Source of the DNA: an uncultured Candidatus Melainabacteria bacterium
GTDB taxonomy: Bacteria > Cyanobacteriota > Vampirovibrionia > Gastranaerophilales > Gastranaerophilaceae
NCBI GenBank assembly: GCA_946186335.1
Contig: CAMHMW010000003.1
Location: 1-31,441 of the forward strand
Length of the DNA stretch: 31,441 bases
Direction of reading: 5' to 3'
Shown here: piece by piece, positions 7,643 through 15,700 of the stretch
Layout of the letters: each line of letters starts with the position of its first letter
How positions within the stretch are numbered: position 1 is the first letter of the stretch
Program-made: the position numbers and the translations under genes
The notes under the pieces: generated by a model
What the model saw: the letters and a program-made list of their open reading frames with translations, nothing else
Database searches by the model: none
What the model was told of the DNA's origin: nothing

Positions 7643-8776
7643 TTATTTTTGACTTTGTTTTTTTGCTTCTTCAACTTGTCTTCCTGTTATATCATCAACC
7701 TGTTTGTTTAATTTCTTTTGAATATTTTCAGGATTGTATCTTTCATCCATATATTCAATTTCTGCTTTTTTCTTGGCAGCGGTTGTTAATTCATCAAGAG
7801 CAATAATCATGTGCTGATTTTTTAGGAAGTCTTTAATTTTAGATTTTGCTTTTTTATAAGGTGTTGTACTTGCTGCTTTTCTGTCCTGAACCATAATGAT
7901 GTGGTAACCGTATTGGGTTTGTACAACATCGCTTACGGTATTGGGTTTAGCAGAGAAAGCCACTTCGGCAAATTCTGGAACCATTCTGTCTTTTGCGAAA
8001 AATCCCAAATCTCCGCCACGTTTTGCACTCATTTCATCGTTTGAATATTTTTTTGCATATTGTGCAAATTTAGAGGGGTCTGCTTTCAGTTCCTTATTTA
8101 ATTTTTTAGCAAGATCTTCTCTTTCTTTCATTTGTTTTTCAATTTTTGATTTTAATTCATTAATTTCAATTTTCTTTTTACCGTTATCGGTTAATTGAAG
8201 TTGCATCTGATAAGGGTTAGCGGCTATCAGAATGTGAGATGCTCTTACCTGTTCAGGGGTATTGAACTGATTAATATTTTTGTTGTAGTATTCTTCACAG
8301 TCTTTGTCGCTGATTTTGATTTTTTTGACAGATTCAGCAAGTTTTTTCATTTTTATTTGAGTTTTCAAATCTTCTTTAAAATCTTTTATGCTTACATCAT
8401 TGGCTTTTAATGTTTCTAACAGAATATCTTTTCCGCCTATCTGGTCAATAATTCTTTTAAGTTCTTCATCAATATCTTTATTGGTAACTTTTATTCCTCT
8501 TTCATTTGCTTCCTGATCCAAAAGTTCCTGTAATATTAACTGATTGATAACCTGTTGTTCCATCATAAGATATAAAAAGCCGTCTTTATTGGCTTTTAAA
8601 TCGCCCATTTTTCCTATAGGTGATGAACTGAGTGTTTTATCAATCATTTGGTCATATTTTGCCTGAGAAATAGCCTTACCGTTAATTTTAATAATTGCGT
8701 TCTGATCTTTTACGGCACAACCGGTAAATAAAATTGTGCAAAGAGCCAGTGTAGCCAGTATTTTTTTTGTTTTCAT
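7643..8776 (-). CDS. PpiC/SurA-type peptidyl-prolyl isomerase lipoprotein
   Basis: This 377-residue protein starts with a lipoprotein signal peptide ending in LFTGC (lipidated Cys at residue 20), so it is probably membrane-anchored on the periplasmic side. The N-terminal helical part (about 30-170) resembles the chaperone domain of SurA/PrsA-type foldases. The parvulin (rotamase) domain runs from about 177 (RASHILI) to about 305, with a long charged helical insert (about 200-240) and the conserved RGGDLGFF and FGYH-like TQYGYHIIMV segments. It should assist folding of exported or outer-membrane proteins. The ATG has AGAGGGAT six bases upstream. The gene begins 21 bases after the mfd stop, so it is the second gene of that operon. 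The C terminus is lysine- and glutamine-rich. Confidence 0.92.
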   Translation of the reverse strand: MKTKKILATLALCTILFTGCAVKDQNAIIKINGKAISQAKYDQMIDKTLSSSPIGKMGDLKANKDGFLYLMMEQQVINQLILQELLDQEANERGIKVTNKDIDEELKRIIDQIGGKDILLETLKANDVSIKDFKEDLKTQIKMKKLAESVKKIKISDKDCEEYYNKNINQFNTPEQVRASHILIAANPYQMQLQLTDNGKKKIEINELKSKIEKQMKEREDLAKKLNKELKADPSKFAQYAKKYSNDEMSAKRGGDLGFFAKDRMVPEFAEVAFSAKPNTVSDVVQTQYGYHIIMVQDRKAASTTPYKKAKSKIKDFLKNQHMIIALDELTTAAKKKAEIEYMDERYNPENIQKKLNKQVDDITGRQVEEAKKQSQK

Positions 8777-8797
8777 GAATATATCCCTCTTTCTTAT

Positions 8798-11700
8798 CTA
8801 GTATTCGTGACTAACTTTAAATATATAATAAAACAAATCTGTCAAAATGTTAAATACTTCATTAAAATTTACATAAGAAGTGTCTAAAACTAAGATAGAA
8901 ATACCTTCTTGACATGTTTTCGGTGCAATTGTAAATCGAATTTTTTTAGAAATATTATGCGGCAGTGTTGCCTGAATGATGTTCCATTCTGGTTTTGAAT
9001 ATGGAGTATAAATTCTTATGCTGTCCTGAACTTCACGAATAGCAGAAATTCTGACTTCTGTTGCGGATAATCTTAAACGAATTAATTTTATCAGATTTTC
9101 AACACTTTCCGGCGGTTTTGCAAAACGGTCTTTCCATTCTTCCACAATATAATCAAGCTCAACGGGAGATTTTACATCAGCAAGACGTTTGTATTCTATC
9201 ATTTTTTGTTCGGTTGAACCCACCCATTCATCCGGAATATATGCAGTTACGTTAATATCAACTATTGTCGGGTTAGTTTTGTTAACTTTTTCTCCCTGTA
9301 ATTCGTGTACGGTTTCTTCCAAAAGTTCGCAATAGGTGTCAAAACCGACATTTATCATGTGTCCGTGCTGTTTTGTTCCTAAAATATTACCCACTCCGCG
9401 AATTTCAACATCACGAAGTGCAATTTGATAACCGCTCCCGAGTGTCGTAAATTCTTTTATGGCTTTTAGTCTGTCTGTTGCATCTTTTGTCATTTCTTTT
9501 GATTTTTTATACAAACAGTAGCAATATGCCTGACGTTCACAACGTCCTACACGTCCTCTTAACTGATATAGTTGTGCAAGTCCGAATCTGTCTGCATCAT
9601 GAATTATCATTGTGTTTGCATTCGGAATATCAATACCGTTTTCAATGATTGTTGTCGCAAGAAGAACATCATATTCGTGGTTTGCAAAATCAACAATGAC
9701 TTCCTCTAGTTCTTTTTCGTCCATTTGCCCATGACCTATGGCAATTCTGGCATTGGGAACAATTTTTTGCAAAATGGTTTTAAATTCTCTGATTGTTTCA
9801 ACTCTGTTATACAGGTAAAAAACCTGTCCCTCTCTGTCAAGTTCGTGAATTATGGCATTTTTAACCGTATTTTCATTCCATTCGCCGACAAAGGTTTTAA
9901 TAGGAAGTCTGTTTTTAGGCGGAGTGTTTATAACAGACATATCTTTAATCCCTGATAACGACATATAAAGTGTTCTGGGAATAGGAGTTGCTGACATTGA
10001 AATTATATCAATATTTTCCCGTAAAGATTTAATTTTTTCTTTATGACGAACCCCAAAACGATGTTCTTCGTCAATAACCAAAAGCCCTAAATCCTTGAAA
10101 ACTATTCCGTCCTGCAATAATCGGTGAGTGCCTATGACAACATCACATTTGCCGGTTGCAAGATTTTTAATTGTTTCTTTCTGTTCTTTTTTTGTTCTGA
10201 AACGAGATAAAAGTTCTACCCCAATTCCAAAGGGTTTAAATCTTTCAGATATTGTTTGATAGTGCTGCAAGGCAAGAATTGTTGTCGGAACAACAACAGC
10301 AACCTGTTTACCTGAGGTAACCGCCTTAAATATTGCTCTCATCGCAACTTCGGTTTTCCCAAAACCGACATCTCCGCATATCAATCTGTCCATAGGTTGT
10401 TCGGATTCCATATCGGCTTTAACCTGTTCAATAGCCTTTAACTGGTCAGGAGTTTCAACATATTCAAATGCTTCTTCCATTTCTATCTGCCAGTTTGTAT
10501 CTGGTAAAAATTGTATTCCCTGCTGCATTTTACGTCTTGCATAAAGTCGTAACAGGTCATAAGCAACAATTTCAACCTCTTTTTTAACTTTTGCTTTTGT
10601 ATTTTCCCAGTCACGACCGCCCATTTTAGATAGCTTCGGTCTTATGTTACCAGAACCTCTGTAACGGCAAAGAAGATTTATTTGTTCTGCGGGTATGTGC
10701 AGACGGTCTTTGTTTGCGTATTCTATTGTCAGATAATCTTTTAACTGACCGTCAATTTCCTGTTTTGAAAGTCCTTTATATATTCCAAGACCGTGAATTG
10801 AATGAACTACAAATTCTCCGGGTTTAATATCGTTTATGTTTTCAATATATTCGGGTTTTTCTTTAAAATATGATTTTTTTGATGCCGTAATCTCTTTTGA
10901 ACGCTTGTTAAAGAGTTCTCTGTCTGTCATTACAACGGTTTTAAAATCTTCCAAAATACATCCGCCATGAACGATACTTTCAGAATATTCCATATCAAAA
11001 ATATCTTTTTCCGCAAGAATTTCTTTCACACGCTCAGGGTAATCGGTTGCAATAATTGTTTTATAACCCTTATGCTCTTTTATAAAATCTGATATCAGGT
11101 CAATATTTGCTTCAAAATTGCGTAACGGTTGAGAATTAAATTCGATTAAATCGCCCATTTGTCCGTCTATAAAATTATTCAGACCAATTTTTGTAAAATA
11201 GGAGGTTTTGCGTAAAAATTCTTCAAATGTGAAATGATTTTTTCCAAAGGTTTTATCAGAAACCAGATTTAATTTTATCGCTTCTTCCAGTTGTTTATTA
11301 AAGTTATCGTCCAAAAATTCGTATTTGGAATAGATTTCGGTAGTTTCATCAAATACGAGAATATAATCTTCAAAATAATCTAAAATACTTATCAGATTTT
11401 TATTAAAAAGATTTTGATAAACCTCAATTCCGTTGAAATAGCCCTCATCCGGAATTTCATCCTCGTTTTGTTGTAAAGATTTCAAAATATCTTCTTTTCC
11501 GTCAATGGTAAATTTATATACGGGTAAAATCTTTACTTCTTTTGTTTTTTGAATTGATTTTTGTGTTTCGTTGTTGAAATATCTTATGTCAACAACTTCA
11601 TCTCCCCAAAGTTCAATTCTGACGGGATTTCTGTCAGGTGCGTAAACATCTGCAATATCCCCTCTTATGCTAAACTCCCCGATATCATTAACCATTGTTG

Positions 11701-12172
11701 CTCTTTTAAACCCGAGAGAGATAAGTTTTTGCGCAAAATCTTTTAAATCAAGAGTATCTCCGACTTTAATTTTCAGGGTGTTTTTTTTAAAAAAGTCTTT
11801 ATCGGGGAATTTTTCCAAAACAGATTTAACAGGTGCTATTACAATATCGGGTTGTGTTTGAAGAATTTTGATTTGTTCTGAATAGTCATACAAATTTTGT
11901 CCGACAGTTTCATACATAGAAATATTTTGAAACGGGAAAACCGAACTGTCAGCCGAAAAAATTGTTTGCATATCGCTTTGATATTTGAGAGCGGATTGTT
12001 CGGTGGAGGTTATAAATAAAACTTTTTTTCCCGAATATGCACGAATTTTGTATAGCAAAAATAATCTCAAAACAGAGGTTAAACCCGTGACGGCAAAAGA
12101 TTTCCCGCTTTTAACACTATGGCGGAATTCCTCATAGGCAGGTGAAATAAAATCCTCATTTATTGTAAACAT
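8798..12172 (-). CDS. mfd: Transcription-repair coupling factor
   Basis: Mfd removes RNA polymerase stalled at DNA lesions and recruits UvrA. This copy is 1124 residues from the ATG chosen, close to the family length of about 1150. Visible are the UvrB-homology region at the N terminus, the RNA polymerase interaction (CarD-like) domain around 448-505 (GEFVVHSIHGLGIYKG), the helicase Walker A GDVGFGKT near 600, the DEEH box near 697, SATPIPRT, the QLRGRVGR motif VI, and the C-terminal TRCF domain. The open frame runs 14 codons further to 12214, but that extension would be read through a terminator hairpin and past the -10 box. The ATG at 12172, reading MFTINEDFISPAYEEF, is therefore much more likely. 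It has no ribosome binding site (see the promoter entry). Confidence 0.97.
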   Translation of the reverse strand: MFTINEDFISPAYEEFRHSVKSGKSFAVTGLTSVLRLFLLYKIRAYSGKKVLFITSTEQSALKYQSDMQTIFSADSSVFPFQNISMYETVGQNLYDYSEQIKILQTQPDIVIAPVKSVLEKFPDKDFFKKNTLKIKVGDTLDLKDFAQKLISLGFKRATMVNDIGEFSIRGDIADVYAPDRNPVRIELWGDEVVDIRYFNNETQKSIQKTKEVKILPVYKFTIDGKEDILKSLQQNEDEIPDEGYFNGIEVYQNLFNKNLISILDYFEDYILVFDETTEIYSKYEFLDDNFNKQLEEAIKLNLVSDKTFGKNHFTFEEFLRKTSYFTKIGLNNFIDGQMGDLIEFNSQPLRNFEANIDLISDFIKEHKGYKTIIATDYPERVKEILAEKDIFDMEYSESIVHGGCILEDFKTVVMTDRELFNKRSKEITASKKSYFKEKPEYIENINDIKPGEFVVHSIHGLGIYKGLSKQEIDGQLKDYLTIEYANKDRLHIPAEQINLLCRYRGSGNIRPKLSKMGGRDWENTKAKVKKEVEIVAYDLLRLYARRKMQQGIQFLPDTNWQIEMEEAFEYVETPDQLKAIEQVKADMESEQPMDRLICGDVGFGKTEVAMRAIFKAVTSGKQVAVVVPTTILALQHYQTISERFKPFGIGVELLSRFRTKKEQKETIKNLATGKCDVVIGTHRLLQDGIVFKDLGLLVIDEEHRFGVRHKEKIKSLRENIDIISMSATPIPRTLYMSLSGIKDMSVINTPPKNRLPIKTFVGEWNENTVKNAIIHELDREGQVFYLYNRVETIREFKTILQKIVPNARIAIGHGQMDEKELEEVIVDFANHEYDVLLATTIIENGIDIPNANTMIIHDADRFGLAQLYQLRGRVGRCERQAYCYCLYKKSKEMTKDATDRLKAIKEFTTLGSGYQIALRDVEIRGVGNILGTKQHGHMINVGFDTYCELLEETVHELQGEKVNKTNPTIVDINVTAYIPDEWVGSTEQKMIEYKRLADVKSPVELDYIVEEWKDRFAKPPESVENLIKLIRLRLSATEVRISAIREVQDSIRIYTPYSKPEWNIIQATLPHNISKKIRFTIAPKTCQEGISILVLDTSYVNFNEVFNILTDLFYYIFKVSHEY

Positions 12173-12179
12173 ATCTGAT

Positions 12180-12188
12180 ATTATAACA
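12180..12188 (-). promoter_or_regulatory. Extended -10 promoter directly before the mfd start, implying a leaderless mRNA
   Basis: On the minus strand TGTTATAAT is an extended -10 element (TGn followed by TATAAT) whose last base is seven bases from the mfd ATG. Transcription would begin at or next to the start codon. That fits the lack of a ribosome binding site there, and an extended -10 explains the absence of a -35 box. Confidence 0.55.
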
Positions 12189-12198
12189 CAAAATATAA

Positions 12199-12222
12199 GG
12201 CGGACTTTTTTCAAAGTCCGCC
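12199..12222 (-). terminator. Hairpin terminator of the giant-gene operon
   Basis: A perfect ten-pair stem GGCGGACTTT/AAAGTCCGCC (12199-12208 with 12213-12222) and a four-base loop lies 40 bases past the stop of the last small gene and just upstream of the mfd promoter. The tail on the minus strand is TTATATTTT, so termination may be incomplete. Confidence 0.7.
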
Positions 12223-12262
12223 CGTTTTCACTTTACTATTACTCATAATTCATTCTTTTTCT

Positions 12263-12556
12263 TTATTTTTCTTCTTTTATAACCTTATATCGCTTTTGTT
12301 CTCTCAACATTATTGCATATTTTATTTGTTCATCTTGTGACATTTTTTTCAATTTTTCTATGTCCTCAGGATAAAACTGAACCTTTTGCCATTTCATTTG
12401 AACATTACCCATATCATCTTCTAACGGATTATATGGTTTTTGGTGTTCAAAGGTATCGGGCTTTTGCTCCGGAAGTTTTATTTTTTGTTTTTGTACTTTA
12501 TTTGTGTTTCGTCTGATATACAAATTTTCAATTTTTTGAACTTTAAGTCGTTTCAT
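12263..12556 (-). CDS. Small protein, paralogue of the preceding gene; candidate accessory or immunity protein
   Basis: A 97-residue, highly charged cytoplasmic protein with no signal peptide and no family I recognise. Residues from about 41 onward repeat the neighbouring 63-residue protein: both share YNP(x)EDDMG, QKVQFYPED and KMSQDEQI, then AI(x)LRE. By hand count 37 of 54 aligned residues are identical. The N-terminal 40 residues (lysine-rich, KVQKIENLYIRR) are unique to this copy. AAAGGGAT stands five bases before the ATG, and it begins 15 bases after its paralogue, so it is the last gene of the giant-gene operon. Partner, immunity or regulator roles are all open; duplicated small genes just after a toxin-like gene often encode immunity proteins, but that is inference. 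Confidence 0.85.
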   Translation of the reverse strand: MKRLKVQKIENLYIRRNTNKVQKQKIKLPEQKPDTFEHQKPYNPLEDDMGNVQMKWQKVQFYPEDIEKLKKMSQDEQIKYAIMLREQKRYKVIKEEK

Positions 12557-12571
12557 AAAATATCCCTTTGT

Positions 12572-12763
12572 TTAATCTTCATATACTATCACGTAACGAC
12601 CTTCTTCCCGAAGTTTTATTGCAAAGTCAATTTGTTCATCTTGTGACATTTTTTCAAGTTTTGCCAAATCCTCAGGGTAAAACTGAACTTTTTGTTTTTT
12701 TACTTTGACTGTGCCCATATCATCTTCTGAGGGGTTGTATTGTTTTTCTTCTTTTTCTGTCAT
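12572..12763 (-). CDS. Small acidic protein directly downstream of the giant multidomain gene
   Basis: A 63-residue protein made almost entirely of the domain shared with the next gene: YNPSEDDMG, then QKVQFYPED, KMSQDEQI and AIKLREEGRY. It is predicted to be a short strand region followed by two helices, soluble, with no cysteine. It starts 17 bases after the giant gene's stop, with AAAGG nine bases before the ATG, so translation from the same mRNA is expected. I do not recognise the family. Its fixed position between the giant gene and its own duplicate suggests a shared job with the giant protein (immunity, chaperone or regulator), with no direct evidence for any of these. Confidence 0.83.
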   Translation of the reverse strand: MTEKEEKQYNPSEDDMGTVKVKKQKVQFYPEDLAKLEKMSQDEQIDFAIKLREEGRYVIVYED

Positions 12764-12780
12764 TTATAAAACCTTTCAAA

Positions 12781-15700
12781 TTAGTTATGTACTTTTGCTG
12801 TTACACGCCATTTATCAATAGACGGATCCCATTTGATACCTGTTATAACAAATTTACTATCTTTTTGCAATATAAATTCTTTTTCTGAGTTAATACTGCC
12901 GTCCATGTTATTACCTTCAAGATAACAACCTTTTGAACCTTTTTCAATAGTCAAATCCCAGACAATTTTACCGGAACCGGATTTGCCGCTACCGCTATCT
13001 GCAATTCTTGTGGAGGTAAATCTTTCGTTTGTAGCGGTCAGATTTTCACCGGATGCAATAGTTTGGACGTTGACTTTATATTCCATATCTTTAATTGCCT
13101 GACCGCCTGCAAGTCTTGCTTGCTCTAAGGCTTTATCAAGAGGAGTGCCGTCAGGTAATGTTGCGGTGTGCAAACAACCGTAGGGGTTGCCTGAGCCGTA
13201 GTATCCTTCAACACGGGTTACTTTAATAGACTCAGGTAATATCTGAGTACTCAAATAACTCTGAATTGCATCAATTTGTGCCTGAACATGCGGAGAAACA
13301 TGTCCCGGCGGAATTTTTGCAAGTTCTGATAAGGCATGGTTGATACTTGTAGAACTTCCTTTAAATGAATGTAATGCAGCAAGAGCATCTGCCGATATTG
13401 GTTTTGTTGTTGCAATAGTCAAAATACTTGCCCATTTTGAGGGTGACATATCAGCCGAATGGAATAATCCGCTTGATTTTACATTTTGATATACCAGTAC
13501 AAGTTGTTGCATATCCAAATTTTTAATGTTCATTACTAAGCTTGCTTCATTTATCATAGTTTGAATATTTTTAATGTCTGTACTTGTTAAAGGCATTTCT
13601 AATTTGTTGATAATATGACCTAATTGATATGAACCATATAGCTTTTCATATTTTGTTTTTGCAGTATTGTCAAATTTCAGAGTTAGATTACCCGAGTAAT
13701 CCTGTGTAAATCCTGCTTTTTTGAGCATATTCTGAATTTGAACTTCGGATAAATATTTCGGTTTAGGTGCAATAGCCGCAAGTTTTGCTTCCTGTTTCTG
13801 GACTAAATCCTGAAGCTTCATCTTGAGATTTTTATCCTGAATATTATCAAGAGCCTGTGTTATATCTTGCAAATCCCCGTCAGATTTTGCCTGTTCAATC
13901 ATTTTTTCTAATGCGGCACCATATTTTTTCTGAATGAATGCGTGTTTATCCGCTCCCATAGGTGTCGGGTCTTTTTTCAGTTCTTCAAGAAACTGTTTTA
14001 AGAATTTCTTTCTCTTGATTAAAATGTCTGCATAGTGAGGTACGCCGGCACCTGATGCTAATGATGAGATATCTTTATCTTTTAGAGAAACCGCTTTTTC
14101 AAGAGTTTTGATTAAATCTTCTCTTGTTAATTTGCTGTAAATATGTGCAGCGGTTGAGTTGTGGCCGTCAAAGAAGGTCAACAATTCCATAGGAATATTT
14201 GTAAACGGTTTGCTTGAGTTTTGATGTGCGTGGAAGTCAAATGTACCGCCAGTATCAATACAAATCGCTTTACCGTCTTTTGTCAGACAGGTGTTATTTG
14301 AAACAACCGCATCCCAGTTTGCAGTTAAAACATCCATACCAAACTGGTCATTTACAAGAGCATTGGCTGATGTAATCGGGGTTAATCCCGGTTCGTACTT
14401 GCTCATTGTACCTATTGAACCGTCTGTATCTTTAAAAGTTGTTATTTCAGGTACGTTACAGCCTGCTTCTTTGTACAATTGTGCTGCAAGAAGTTCTGCC
14501 TTACTTTGTGAACCGCCTTTTTTGACATAGAACATTTCACCTGTTAATTTGTTAATTGCAAAGAATCCCGGGTTTGAACCGCCCTGAGTTCCTTCCAGAA
14601 TTTCAAACGGAACTTTTTTGCCGTTAATATCAAATGTTCTTGTTGAAATTTTGGTTGCTTTTGCTCTCATCTTGTCAATTTCGGCTTTTAAAACAGGGTC
14701 GGAGGTTACTTTTGTTTTAATATCTTTCACAACGGTAACATCTTTTCTCGGCTCAATTATGATTTGACCGTTTTTCTTGGTTACAACAATATGGTGTGAC
14801 CCGACTCCGTCCTCATATTTACCGACTTGCAGTTTTACATCGGCATAAGTTGTGTTCGGGTTTGTACAGCCGATGGCAAAGGATTCACCTTCATTTAACT
14901 GGTTACAAAGTTTTTTGAATTGAGGGTCATTTATGTCAAATTCAAAACCGTTGTTACCCAAAATCAATTTATCAACCTTAGAAGAATCTAAAATATATTT
15001 TTCACCTTTGGTTAACAAGCCGATAGAAAGTTCGTGACCGATAAATGTGCCGGCTGACGGTTTAATTGAATCCATCTTTTGTTTAAGTAATTTATCGTAT
15101 TCATATTGGGTTAATGTCTTGCTCGGATCCAATACTGTCAGGTGGAATGTATCACTGACACTTTCAAGGTCGGCTTTTGCCATAATTTTTGCCAACGACA
15201 AATCAGAGCCAAACATGTTGATTACATCATCAGCAGACATATTACCCTTGTTAAATTCTTTAAACCAGTGATGATTTTCAATAAGATTTAAAATTCGGTC
15301 TTTTGTTGCCTGAGGATAATTAAACCGTTCAAGGATTTTTTCTGTCATTGCCTTACTCAGAGCCGCATGCCCCGTATCTGAAATACCAGTACCTTTGAAT
15401 TGTTTACCAATATCGTGCAAAAGGATACTCATTTTCAAGATTTCTTTGTCTTCGGCAGACATCAGCGGATATGAAGTTTCAACCTGTTTTAATGCGTTTT
15501 TCAGATTTTCTAAGGTATGAATATCCAAACTGTATGAATGAATACCGTTTTGTGCTTTACCAATCATAAAGCTAAATTCCGGAACATCCTGTATAAAGTT
15601 TTCAAGTTCCTGCTTTAATGATGCTGGAGAAATAATTATCTCATTTTCTTTCGCATATTTGTTCAGTAAATCCATAATCTTTTGATGTGCGGGGGAGTTA

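Noticed and set aside
12173..12214. Longer mfd start at 12214
   Set aside because: The extra 14 codons would be read through the terminator hairpin and past the -10 box, and the residues do not resemble the Mfd N terminus.
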